Assembly (NCBI GenBank): GCA_900541205.1
Contig: UQIV01000024.1
Coordinates: 1 to 38,111, forward strand
Origin: an uncultured Collinsella sp.
GTDB lineage: Bacteria > Actinomycetota > Coriobacteriia > Coriobacteriales > Coriobacteriaceae
DNA length: 38,111 nucleotides
Reading direction: 5' to 3'
Below the pieces are notes generated by a model that worked only from the letters and a program-made list of their open reading frames with translations, made no database searches and had not been told where the DNA came from. Both the position numbers and the translations under genes were made by a program. Below, one piece after another: positions 1-9,147 of the stretch (the first letter of the stretch is position 1; every line of letters starts with the position of its first letter).

Positions 1-177
1 GCGGCTGATCCGGTCCGACCGGGCCGCGCGGCAAGGAGATATATTGCCAGACCGGAGGGGCGCCGTGGGCGGGAATCTGGGCGTACACATTTCCTACACA
101 TCTTGGAATCCGACTAACGTTTGCCAGCCGTTACCTACCGCTCGCCGAGCATCTCTTTATATAAGGCAGTCTCATGG
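1..177. other. Leading intergenic stretch, no supported gene
   Basis: No convincing gene is visible. There is a perfect short palindrome (CCGGTC-C-GACCGG) near position 10-22 in a GC-rich start. A Shine-Dalgarno-like AAGGAG at about 33-38 precedes a possible TTG start at 44 of a 45-codon plus-strand ORF ending at 181, but its product resembles nothing I know and it runs into the end of the convergent mutase gene. This stretch is the 3' flank of that minus-strand gene; I see no U-tailed terminator hairpin. Confidence 0.5.
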
Positions 178-1578
178 TTAAAGCGGATACGTCCCCCTAG
201 CTAAAGCACAGCCAGCATCGAGCAACTCATCACGTTCTTCCACCGAGAACCCCTCGGCGTAGACGCGCACCACTGGTTCGGTCCCACTAGGACGGACCAG
301 CAGCCACGTGTCATCCTCGAATGCCAAACGCAAGCCATCCATATGACTAACGTTTTGCGGCACCTTGCCACAAATCGACTTGGGGTTTACGCCCGGCAGC
401 AGGGTTCGTAACGTTTCGGCATCTTCGGCCTCAAGGCGCAAATCGCGTCGACCGTAACTCGTCTTACCAAAACTGTCCTCGAGTTGGTCGACCAGAACGC
501 CCAAAGGCGCGTCCGTCTTTGCCATAAGCTCACACAGAATCAGACAGGCGAGGATGCCATCGCGCTCGGGCATATGCGCGGCGATGCCGATACCACCGGC
601 TTCTTCGCCGCCTATGAGGACGCCGCCCTTCTTCATCTCCGCCGCTATATATTTGAAACCGACTGGTTTGACGGTCACGCGGCAGCCAAGCGCCTCGGCA
701 ATGCGACGCACGAGCGTCGAGCATGAAAGATTGACGACGACGCGCCCCTCCAAATTACGAAATTGAACCAAGTCGCCCAAAACAAGCGCCATGATTTGAT
801 GCGGATGTATATATCTACCGCGTTCGTCGACCGCGCCAATACGATCGGCATCGCCGTCGGTCACCAGGCCCGCGCACGCCCCGTCCTCGACAACTGCACG
901 CTCGCAAGCGTCCACCCATGGCTCAACAGGGTCGGGGCAAATGTCCTCTTGATCGGACGACTCTCCGGCATGAATCTCGTGCACCTCGACGCCTAGCTCC
1001 CGCAGCAGGTCGGCAAGATATCCCTGGGCCGCGCCGCCCATGGGGTCAACCACCACACGCAGGTGAGCGGCTCGAATGGCCTCGGCATCGACAAACGACG
1101 CCACCGCCTGCATATAGTCAGGAATAATATCCGCGGTGCGATAGCTTTCCTCGATCCCCATCGGCTCGGGGGCCATGGTCTCTTCAAGCTCTTCGATGAC
1201 ATCCTGATTGGCCGTCGAGCCATCTCCCATGCGTAGTTTAAGGCACAGATACCCCTGCGGATGATGGGACCCCGTCACCATGAGCGCACCGCAGGCCTCG
1301 CCGTCATACGCCGCCGCCCACGTAAGGGCGGGGGTCGGGACAGGCCGAGATGCGAGTACTGCGTCCAATCCGTGAGCCGCAAGCACGCCTGCCGCAAGCT
1401 CAGCGAACTCGCGCGCCTGCGGCCGGGTGTCGAACCCTATATAGACTGTTTTGCCGGGATTGGTCTTTTGCCACAACTCGCCGACGGCATCGGCAATGCG
1501 GGCAACGTTGTCGGCGGTAAAGTCGTCGTCGACGCGGGCGCGCCAACCGTCAGTTCCAAAATGAATTATCGCGCACAC
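178..1578 (-). CDS. Phosphomannomutase/phosphoglucomutase family protein
   Basis: An alpha-D-phosphohexomutase of about 466 residues, the usual length; these cytoplasmic enzymes interconvert hexose 1- and 6-phosphates for glycan precursor supply. All four family loops are visible: the phosphoserine loop TGSHHP near residue 102 (usually TASHNP, so the two flanking positions differ), the metal loop DGDADR near 241, the sugar loop GGEEAGG, and the C-terminal phosphate loop RPSGTEP. The reading frame is open further upstream, but the GTG at 1578 has AGGTG seven bases before it and puts the conserved FGTDGWR at residue 7, so I choose it. It is separated from the upstream gene by a terminator. Substrate preference (Man, Glc or GlcN) cannot be read from the sequence. 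Confidence 0.88.
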   Translation of the reverse strand: MCAIIHFGTDGWRARVDDDFTADNVARIADAVGELWQKTNPGKTVYIGFDTRPQAREFAELAAGVLAAHGLDAVLASRPVPTPALTWAAAYDGEACGALMVTGSHHPQGYLCLKLRMGDGSTANQDVIEELEETMAPEPMGIEESYRTADIIPDYMQAVASFVDAEAIRAAHLRVVVDPMGGAAQGYLADLLRELGVEVHEIHAGESSDQEDICPDPVEPWVDACERAVVEDGACAGLVTDGDADRIGAVDERGRYIHPHQIMALVLGDLVQFRNLEGRVVVNLSCSTLVRRIAEALGCRVTVKPVGFKYIAAEMKKGGVLIGGEEAGGIGIAAHMPERDGILACLILCELMAKTDAPLGVLVDQLEDSFGKTSYGRRDLRLEAEDAETLRTLLPGVNPKSICGKVPQNVSHMDGLRLAFEDDTWLLVRPSGTEPVVRVYAEGFSVEERDELLDAGCALARGTYPL

Positions 1579-1699
1579 GCGCAGACACCTCACAGTGTTT
1601 GGATCATGGTACGCATGGGGTATACCCGCAACGCTCGCCCAGCAACCTGCCAAAACCGGCATTCACTATTTGGGCAAATGCTACCGACGATGTGCAAGC

Positions 1700-1728
1700 A
1701 AAAAAACCGCCCCGTATGGAGCGGTTTT
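1700..1728 (-). terminator. Rho-independent terminator after the methyltransferase gene
   Basis: On the minus strand AAAACCGC pairs with GCGGTTTT around a GTAT loop, and the stem is followed by a run of about seven T. It lies just after the stop codon of the homocysteine methyltransferase gene at 1734 and separates it from the mutase gene. Confidence 0.88.
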
Positions 1729-1733
1729 GACCT

Positions 1734-2627
1734 TTATATATCGAGCGCCTCGGCCATCGCCGCCGTGGTGATCGCCGTGGTTCCACAGCAACTGCCCACC
1801 ATTGCGGCACCGGCATGCCTCCATTCGATGCAAGCACGCGCGAAGGCTTCGGGGTTCTCACGCCACACAGGACCATCCTGTGTTTGGACCGGATCACCCA
1901 CGTTGGGGCGTACCGTGACGGGCGTAGTCGCCGATGCAACCATCCTGGGCACCGCCACGTTCGCGGCCGCAAGTGAACAGCAGTTAACGCCAACCGAGTT
2001 TGCGCCGTGCTTTTCGGCGTACAAAACAGCAGCCTCGATGTTGAGGCCATCGCCTAGCAGGTCGCCTTTATCGTCAACGACAAAACTTACCAAAACAGGC
2101 ATGCCGTCGGCGGCATCCTGGGCGCCGGCAAGCATGGGCTGCAAATTACGGATAGACGTCACCGTCTCGATCAGCAGACCGTCAACACCAGCATTGAGCA
2201 GGGCGTATGCCTGCTCTCGCGAAATGCCTCGGATTTCTCGATACTCGGCAGAGTCTTCGGCAAACCACTCAATGCCGATCGGGCCCATCGAGCCCAGCAG
2301 CAGCTGAGGGTGCGCCTGGCGCGCATCGTCGACGGCAGCGCGATTGACCTCAGCCACGGACGGCGTAATCTGATCTTGCTTGAGGGCATAGCTTGATGCC
2401 TGAAAGGTATTGGTAATGAGCACCTGCGCACCGGCGGCGACATACAGGCGATGGATACGAGAAACAGTCTGCGGCTCGGCAAGGTTCCAAAACGCCGGTG
2501 GGATGTCGGCGGCATCGTATTCACTCATCAGCACGCTGCCCATGGGGCCCTGCGTCAACAGGGTCTCGCTCGACATGCGGCGCATAAGTTCCTCGCCGCC
2601 GGGGCGGTTGTAATAACTCGTATCCAT
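1734..2627 (-). CDS. Homocysteine S-methyltransferase family protein
   Basis: A 297-residue member of the homocysteine S-methyltransferase (Pfam PF02574) family, which transfers a methyl group from a donor such as S-methylmethionine or a betaine to homocysteine. The zinc-binding cysteines are visible as GVNCC about two thirds along and GSCCGT near the C terminus. The N-terminal TQGPMGS corresponds to the usual D-G-x-x-G-T start of the barrel but has lost the Asp, which is atypical. It starts 12 bases after the stop of the DtxR-type regulator gene, so the two are probably co-transcribed, and it ends in a strong terminator. The methyl donor cannot be inferred; there is no B12-binding or folate domain, so it is not a full MetH. 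Confidence 0.87.
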   Translation of the reverse strand: MDTSYYNRPGGEELMRRMSSETLLTQGPMGSVLMSEYDAADIPPAFWNLAEPQTVSRIHRLYVAAGAQVLITNTFQASSYALKQDQITPSVAEVNRAAVDDARQAHPQLLLGSMGPIGIEWFAEDSAEYREIRGISREQAYALLNAGVDGLLIETVTSIRNLQPMLAGAQDAADGMPVLVSFVVDDKGDLLGDGLNIEAAVLYAEKHGANSVGVNCCSLAAANVAVPRMVASATTPVTVRPNVGDPVQTQDGPVWRENPEAFARACIEWRHAGAAMVGSCCGTTAITTAAMAEALDI

Positions 2628-2639
2628 ATATAAGTTTCG

Positions 2640-3062
2640 CTATTCCTCGACGCTGATTCCCTGTTTTTCGAGATAAGCGAGCCAGCGGCTCATCGTGTCC
2701 TCGGAAAGCGCATGTTCCATCATGCACGCCTCGGAATCGGCCCGCTCAAAATCGACGCCGAGCTCCTGGACCAAAAACGTGCGAATAAGGCGATGACGGT
2801 ACCAGATAGCCGTGCCGACCTCGCGACCACGGTCGGTCAGGATGACCTTGCCGTAATGCGATTGCTCGACAAGCTCGGACGCCTTAAGCGCCGAAACTGC
2901 CTTATTGACCGATGCCTTGGAGACACCAAGACGCTGCGCGATGTCGACCGATCGCACGCCATTGGTCTCCCCTTCTTCGCTTTCGATGCGAACCATGCAC
3001 TCCAAGTAGTCTTCGTTCGCCACCGTTAGATGCAGCTCGCGCGAGCTATTTGTCGTATCCAT
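2640..3062 (-). CDS. DtxR/MntR-family metal-dependent transcriptional regulator
   Basis: A 140-residue winged-helix repressor of the DtxR/MntR type. The N-terminal part (about 13-75) carries the HTH: VDIAQRLGVSKASVNKAVSAL followed by a wing ending LTDRGREVG. The C-terminal part has the metal-site and dimer signature RHRLIRTFL...ACMMEHALSED, with His, Glu and Cys residues in the expected places. The length matches MntR-like proteins without the SH3-like domain. It is divergent from pepT, with a 20-bp palindrome in between, and is followed by the methyltransferase gene. Which metal it senses, and its regulon, are not readable; no metal transporter gene is nearby. Confidence 0.87.
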   Translation of the reverse strand: MDTTNSSRELHLTVANEDYLECMVRIESEEGETNGVRSVDIAQRLGVSKASVNKAVSALKASELVEQSHYGKVILTDRGREVGTAIWYRHRLIRTFLVQELGVDFERADSEACMMEHALSEDTMSRWLAYLEKQGISVEE

Positions 3063-3093
3063 GACCTTCCGTCCCTTCTGCTTTCAAAGGCTG

Positions 3094-3144
3094 ATTCTAC
3101 CCCATCCAAGTGTCGCGGTATGCCGTGGCATACCGTGCTAGAGT
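3094..3144. promoter_or_regulatory. Divergent promoter region with 20-bp perfect palindrome
   Basis: The palindrome CGGTATGCCGTGGCATACCG (3116-3135; 9-bp arms, 2-bp spacer) lies between the divergent regulator and peptidase genes. Immediately beside it on the plus strand is an extended -10 candidate, TG-c-TAGAGT (3136-3144), for pepT; on the minus strand TAGAAT (3094-3099) is a -10 candidate for the regulator gene, which would put the palindrome over its -35. This is operator-like geometry. It does not resemble the known DtxR or MntR consensus sites, so the binding protein is unknown. Confidence 0.55.
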
Positions 3145-3182
3145 TCTTGTTGCACACGACGACCAAGATTGGAGCGGTCTTT

Positions 3183-4430
3183 ATGGAAAACAACGCCACG
3201 AACCCCGACGTCCTTGAGCGCTTTTTGCGCTACGTCCAAATCAACACGCAATCCGAGGATGCAAACTGCGACCAGGTGCCTTCGAGCACCGTTCAGTTTG
3301 ACCTTGCCAACATCCTGGCCAAGGAGCTGCGCGAACTCGGCGCGGCCGATGCCCATGTGACCGAGCATGCCTACGTCTGTGCGCATATTCCTGCGAGCGC
3401 GGGCGCGGAGGACAAGCCCGCCTTGGGCCTGATCGCACACCTCGACACCACCGAGGTTGCGCCGGGCGCCGGCGTGAAGCCGCACATTGTGCACTACGAA
3501 GGCGGCGATCTGGTCTGCGGCACCGTTGACGGCAAGCCCGTGGCCATGAGCACCGCCAAGCTTCCCGCCCTGAACGACCTTGTGGGTGAGGACTTGGTCT
3601 GCAGTGACGGCACCACACTGCTGGGCGCCGACGACAAGGCCGGTGTCGCCGAGATCATGGCGCTTGTCGCGCGTATCGCTCAGGACCCCTCGCTGCCCCA
3701 CCCCGCACTCGGCATTTGTTTTTGCCCGGACGAGGAGATTGGTCACGGCGCCGAGCTGTTGGACATCGAGGCCTTTGGCTGCAAGTACGCCTACACGGTC
3801 GACGGCGGTCCCGTTGGCGAGCTGGAGTGGGAGTGCTTTAACGCCGCCGAGGCAACCGTTCGCTTTGAGGGCCAGTCCATCCATCCCGGTGACGCCAAAG
3901 GCCGCATGGTCAACGCGGGCAATCTGTTCTGCGACTTCAATGCCCTGCTCCCCTACGAGCAGCGCCCGGAATACACCGAGGGCTACGAGGGCTTCTATCA
4001 TCTTGAGGGCGTGTCTGCAACCGTCGACCACGCTACGGCGCGCTATATCGTCCGTGATCACGATGCCGCCAAGTTCCAGCAGAAGCTCGAGCTGATGGAT
4101 GCCGCCGCAGCACTGCTCAACCAGCGCCTGGGTGAGGAACTCGTAACAGTCGAGATTAAGCACCAGTACCGCAACATGGCCGAGATCGTGCGTGACTACC
4201 CCGAGCTTATCGATGTCGCCAAGGAAGCCTACCTTGCCTGCGGCATTGAGCCCCAGGTGCTGCCGATTCGCGGTGGTACCGACGGTGCGCAGCTGTCGTT
4301 CCGCGGCCTGCCCTGCCCCAACCTTTCCACGGGCGGCTACTGCTACCACGGCGTCAACGAGTTTGTCCCGGTCAGCTCGCTCGTCAAGATGACCGACGTC
4401 CTCCAGGAACTCGTCGCCCGCTTCGCATAA
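3183..4430 (+). CDS. pepT: Peptidase T (tripeptide aminopeptidase, M20B)
   Basis: A 415-residue cytosolic di-zinc aminopeptidase that removes the N-terminal residue from tripeptides. The M20B signatures are in order: HLDTTEVAPG (His86, Asp88), LLGADDKAG (Asp150), the catalytic PDEEIG (Glu184-185), TVDGGP (Asp207) and near the C terminus GGTDG...YHGVNEF with the last metal ligand. Length is that of the family (about 410). The frame is open upstream to 3030 and overlaps the divergent gene; the ATG at 3183 has GGAG eight bases upstream and the typical PepT N terminus, so I choose it. It is a single-gene unit with its own terminator. Confidence 0.95.
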   Translation: MENNATNPDVLERFLRYVQINTQSEDANCDQVPSSTVQFDLANILAKELRELGAADAHVTEHAYVCAHIPASAGAEDKPALGLIAHLDTTEVAPGAGVKPHIVHYEGGDLVCGTVDGKPVAMSTAKLPALNDLVGEDLVCSDGTTLLGADDKAGVAEIMALVARIAQDPSLPHPALGICFCPDEEIGHGAELLDIEAFGCKYAYTVDGGPVGELEWECFNAAEATVRFEGQSIHPGDAKGRMVNAGNLFCDFNALLPYEQRPEYTEGYEGFYHLEGVSATVDHATARYIVRDHDAAKFQQKLELMDAAAALLNQRLGEELVTVEIKHQYRNMAEIVRDYPELIDVAKEAYLACGIEPQVLPIRGGTDGAQLSFRGLPCPNLSTGGYCYHGVNEFVPVSSLVKMTDVLQELVARFA

Positions 4431-4456
4431 GCCTGGCTGCACAACCCTAAAAAACG

Positions 4457-4490
4457 AATCGCCCCGTCCTCAACCGAGAACGGGGCGATT
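4457..4490. terminator. Bidirectional terminator after pepT
   Basis: AATCGCCCCGT (4457-4467) pairs perfectly with ACGGGGCGATT (4480-4490), followed by TTT on the plus strand and by six T on the minus strand (AAAAAA at 4449-4454 on the plus strand). It ends pepT and can also stop transcripts coming the other way. Confidence 0.9.
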
Positions 4491-4534
4491 TTTGGTGCAA
4501 GGGGTGTAGTCGGCATCGCTGGTTGAATCAACGT

Positions 4535-4681
4535 CAGCGAGCGACGTCCAGAGCGAACAAGTTGGCATGAAAAAGGCAGGGCATTGACCTTCTGGTCATG
4601 CCCTGCCTTTTGAATGACAAATTGTCGCTCTGGGCGGCGCGCAGCGTCGAGTCGTTACGCGGGCTGGTAAGCCCGCGTAAC
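4535..4681 (-). repeat. Composite 3'-end repeat cassette (copy 1), terminator included
   Basis: Read on the minus strand from the LCP stop codon: a 28-nt hairpin (4654-4681, GTTACGCGGGCT pairing with AGCCCGCGTAAC around a 4-base loop) beginning one base after the stop; then the box complementary to GCAGCGTCGA (4641-4650); then an outer stem (CCAGAGCGA at 4548-4556 with TCGCTCTGG at 4625-4633) enclosing a strong terminator stem (4571-4589 with 4594-4611, one bulge) followed by TTTTT. The distal end carries CAGCGAGCGAC (4535). Related copies lie at 20114-20349, 26222-26352 and 33494-33554. Confidence 0.85.
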
Positions 4682-4682
4682 T

Positions 4683-5912
4683 CTAATAGTTGGCTTCGTA
4701 GCCGTTGCCGTCGCCGGTGGGCTCTTCGTAGTAGTCCGAATCGCTCGAATCGCTTGAGTCATCGGAATCGTCAGAGCTGACCGATGAGGTTGCGGTGCCG
4801 TTAGCGTAATCGTCGGACGTGTTGTTGTTCAGGTCGCCGATCGTAGAGCTGGAGCCATCGGACTGGCCCATGGTATTGGGGCCCTTGGGATCCTTACCAG
4901 CGTCGACGCGCTCCATCATTTCCTTGAGCTCGTCCTCGTAGACAAAGACGTAGCTCACGCCATCAATCATGGTGCTGTCATCGGCATACGAAGGCAAGTT
5001 GGCCGAATAGATGCCGTCAACATCCATGCCGCGCATGGCATTGACCGTAGAGACGATGTCCTGAACGCTCATATCGGTCACGAGCATGTCGGACAGCGAA
5101 TTGACGAGGTCGAAAACCTTGGTGGCATCGAAGTTGTTGAGGATCTGGTTGGCGAGGGCGCCGAGCACCTGACGCTGGTGGCGCATGCGTGTGTAGTCGC
5201 CATCGGCATAGATGTAGCGGCAACGGGCATAGGTAAGGGCGGTTGCGCCATCCATGTGCTGCTGACCGGCGGTGATCTTAATGTCGAGGTGCTCAGGGTC
5301 ATCAACGTCATCGGTCGCGTTGATGTCGATGCCGCCGACCGAGTCGATGAGCGACTGCATGCCATCGAAGCTGACCTCGGCATAGTGCGAAATCTGCACG
5401 CCGCACAGCTCGTTGACCGCCTGGACCATGGCCTCGGCGCCGCCGTAGGTGTGGCAGGCGTTGATCTTCATGGTCGAACCGTTGTAGACGACCTTGGTAT
5501 CACGCGGAATGGAGATGAGCGTCGCCTGCTTTTGCGTGGGGTCGATACGCGCCAGGATAATCGAGTCGGCGCGGTATGTATCCTCGCCCGGGCGACCGTC
5601 AGTGCCAAGGAGTAGCACGTAGAACGGGTCCTTTGCCTCGTCGGTATCAACCAGGATCTGGCGCAGGTTGTCGGTAATGACGTTGGAATCGCCGAGCTTG
5701 CCCATAATGGTGGCAAACCACAGGCCGGCGGCAGTCGTAGCGCTCAACAGCACACCGAGCACAGCAATGAGCGCGACGCGGCGAACCGTATGACCGCGAC
5801 GGCGCTGACGAGCGCGCTCGGAATAGCGGGCAACGTTATCGCGGCTATAGATTTTTGCCTGAGCGCCGGTCGAAGGTCTTCGAGATTCCGTAATGGGCTT
5901 TTTCTTAAACAT
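4683..5912 (-). CDS. LytR-CpsA-Psr (LCP) family cell-envelope ligase
   Basis: A 409-residue LCP protein. This family attaches undecaprenyl-linked anionic glycans to peptidoglycan outside the membrane. A basic cytoplasmic N terminus (about 1-45) is followed by one TM helix (VALIAVLGVLLSATTAAGLW). The LCP core holds LLLGTDGRPGE...RADSIILARI and ISIPRDTKV, with the conserved Arg and Asp residues of the active site. The C terminus is a Ser/Asp/Asn-rich low-complexity tail of about 60 residues. The first possible start is a TTG at 5918; the ATG at 5912 has AGG seven bases upstream and is preferred. It follows murA by 12 bases, so peptidoglycan precursor synthesis and glycan attachment are probably co-expressed. 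Confidence 0.92.
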   Translation of the reverse strand: MFKKKPITESRRPSTGAQAKIYSRDNVARYSERARQRRRGHTVRRVALIAVLGVLLSATTAAGLWFATIMGKLGDSNVITDNLRQILVDTDEAKDPFYVLLLGTDGRPGEDTYRADSIILARIDPTQKQATLISIPRDTKVVYNGSTMKINACHTYGGAEAMVQAVNELCGVQISHYAEVSFDGMQSLIDSVGGIDINATDDVDDPEHLDIKITAGQQHMDGATALTYARCRYIYADGDYTRMRHQRQVLGALANQILNNFDATKVFDLVNSLSDMLVTDMSVQDIVSTVNAMRGMDVDGIYSANLPSYADDSTMIDGVSYVFVYEDELKEMMERVDAGKDPKGPNTMGQSDGSSSTIGDLNNNTSDDYANGTATSSVSSDDSDDSSDSSDSDYYEEPTGDGNGYEANY

Positions 5913-5924
5913 AGGCAACCTGCA

Positions 5925-7208
5925 TTAGTAGATGACGGGATCGGGAACAGCGGCGTGTTCGACATGAGCGCCAAGCGCCTGCAGCTTTTCAACAAACTGC
6001 TCGTAGCCGCGCTTAATGTGATGGATGGCCGAGACCTCGGTCGTGCCGTCGGCAATTAGGCCGGCAACGACGAGTGCCGCGCCACCACGAAGATCCGGTG
6101 AGGTTACCTGAGCGCCGGAAAAGCCCTTGACGCCGTGAATCATAGCGTGATGGCTCTCGATGCGAATATCGGCGCCCATTCGCACCAGCTCGGATGCGAA
6201 CATAAAGCGATTCTCGAAGATGTTCTCGGTGATAACGGAGCTGCCGTCGGCCAGGGCGGAGAGCACCATGATCTGCGCCTGCATGTCCGTGGGGAAACCG
6301 GGGAACGGAAGCGTCTGGATGTCGACCGGCTTGATGCACTCGGCACGGTTCACATGGACGCCATCCTCGACGCGCTCGCAGTCGATGCCCATGAGCTCCA
6401 TCTTCTTGAGCACCATGCCCAAGTGAATGGGGCAAAAGCCTGTGACGTCGACACCGCGGTCGTCTGCCATCAACGCACCGGCAACGATAAAGGTACCGGC
6501 CTCGATGCGGTCGCCCACCACGCGATGGGTAACGGGATGCAGCTCCTCCACGCCCTCGATGGTCACGACAGGCGTACCGGCGCCGACAATCTTGGCGCCC
6601 ATTTCGTTGAGCATGTTGGCGAGATCGACGATCTCGGGCTCGCGGGCGGCATTGTCGATTACCGTGGTACCCTGCGCGCGCACGGAGGCCATGATGAGGT
6701 TCTCGGTCGCACCGACACTGGCAAACTCGAGCGTGACGGTGGTACCGTGCAGGCCCTGGGGCGCGTTGGCGTTGATATAGCCGTGGGCGGTATCGAACTC
6801 AACGCCCAAGGCCTCAAGACCCAAGATATGCATATCGATCTTGCGAGCGCCCAGGTTGCAGCCGCCGGGCATGGCGATCTTGGCGCGATGGAAACGGCCC
6901 AGCAGGGGTCCCATCACGGCAGTGGAAGCGCGCATCTTGGCAACGAGCTCGTAGGGCGCCTCCCAAGAATCAACCTGGGAGGTATCGATCTCGAGCGTGT
7001 GCTCGTCGAGAACATCGATCGTAGCGCCCATACCCTTGAGCACCTTGCCCATCACGTGGACATCGGAAATATCAGGCACGTTCTGCAGCGTCGTCTTGCC
7101 CGGCGCCAGAAGCGTTGCCGCCATAAGTTTGAGCGCGGAGTTCTTGGCACCCGAAACAGGCACGGAACCTCCGATGGCGTGGCCACCCTCAACGCGGATA
7201 ATATCCAA
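5925..7208 (-). CDS. murA: UDP-N-acetylglucosamine 1-carboxyvinyltransferase
   Basis: A 427-residue MurA, the first committed enzyme of peptidoglycan synthesis: it transfers enolpyruvate from PEP to UDP-GlcNAc in the cytoplasm. Lys22-Asn23 in SGAKNSAL are at the E. coli positions, and the active-site cysteine is present (GGCNLGARKIDMH, Cys117), so the enzyme should be of the fosfomycin-sensitive type. The start codon is TTG at 7208 with AAAGGG six bases upstream; MDIIRVEGG is a typical MurA N terminus and no ATG fits better. A hairpin with a T-run lies about 20 bases before the start, between atpC and murA. The LCP gene follows. Confidence 0.95.
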   Translation of the reverse strand: MDIIRVEGGHAIGGSVPVSGAKNSALKLMAATLLAPGKTTLQNVPDISDVHVMGKVLKGMGATIDVLDEHTLEIDTSQVDSWEAPYELVAKMRASTAVMGPLLGRFHRAKIAMPGGCNLGARKIDMHILGLEALGVEFDTAHGYINANAPQGLHGTTVTLEFASVGATENLIMASVRAQGTTVIDNAAREPEIVDLANMLNEMGAKIVGAGTPVVTIEGVEELHPVTHRVVGDRIEAGTFIVAGALMADDRGVDVTGFCPIHLGMVLKKMELMGIDCERVEDGVHVNRAECIKPVDIQTLPFPGFPTDMQAQIMVLSALADGSSVITENIFENRFMFASELVRMGADIRIESHHAMIHGVKGFSGAQVTSPDLRGGAALVVAGLIADGTTEVSAIHHIKRGYEQFVEKLQALGAHVEHAAVPDPVIY

Positions 7209-7221
7209 GGTCTACCCTTTC

Positions 7222-7260
7222 AAAAAGCATGCCCGGGGTGGCTGGGCCATCCCGGGCATG
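7222..7260 (-). terminator. Terminator-like hairpin between atpC and murA
   Basis: CATGCCCGGG (7228-7237) pairs perfectly with CCCGGGCATG (7251-7260), loop 13; on the minus strand the stem is followed by CTTTTTG. It would end the atp transcript. The murA ribosome-binding site AAAGGG begins only about three bases after the T-run, so this may be a leaky or regulated terminator setting how much murA-LCP is read from the atp promoter. Confidence 0.75.
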
Positions 7261-7296
7261 ATGTGTTCGCAAATGGTCGAACGTTAAAACGTCTGA

Positions 7297-7689
7297 CTAT
7301 TGGGCAAGCTTGAGCTTACACCATGCGATTTCATTATAGAGGTAGGCGCGGCGTGCATCATCCTCCGACAAATTACCCAGCTTCTCTTCAAAACCTTGAA
7401 TATCAGCTTTAACCTTGTCGGCGTCGACGGTCGCCAAATCGCAAGCGCGCTCGGCGAGGACGGTCACGACATCGTCCGCAACCTGGGCATAGCCGCCGGC
7501 CACGGCAAACGTGTGGTCGACAGTGCCCATGGCCTTATCGGAAACGCGAACGTAACCGCGGTCGATCGTGCAGATTTCGCTGGAGTGAGCAGGCAGAACG
7601 CCAAACTCGCCATCCGTGGACGGAATGGACACGAACGCAGCGTCGCCCTCATAGGCGCAGCTCACGGGGCACACGATGCGGATACGCAT
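7297..7689 (-). CDS. atpC: ATP synthase epsilon subunit (F1)
   Basis: A 130-residue F1 epsilon subunit, part of the central rotor stalk and an inhibitor of ATP hydrolysis. The N-terminal beta-sandwich (about 1-85; STDGEFGVLPAHSSE is the family signature) is followed by a C-terminal helical hairpin. It is the last gene of the atp operon, starting three bases after the atpD stop, and is followed by a terminator-like hairpin. Confidence 0.95.
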   Translation of the reverse strand: MRIRIVCPVSCAYEGDAAFVSIPSTDGEFGVLPAHSSEICTIDRGYVRVSDKAMGTVDHTFAVAGGYAQVADDVVTVLAERACDLATVDADKVKADIQGFEEKLGNLSEDDARRAYLYNEIAWCKLKLAQ

Positions 7690-7692
7690 AAC

Positions 7693-9146
<1,454 letters not shown>

Positions 9147-9147
<1 letters not shown>

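Noticed and set aside
44..181. 45-codon plus-strand frame with AAGGAG before a TTG
   Set aside because: The RBS-like sequence may be chance; the product resembles nothing and the frame ends inside the 3' end of the convergent mutase gene.
640..2635. Repeated TATATA tracts (near 645, 810, 1438, 1735 and 2626) as a signal
   Set aside because: Several are inside coding sequence at Tyr-Ile or similar codons with no fixed spacing or context; not convincing as a motif.
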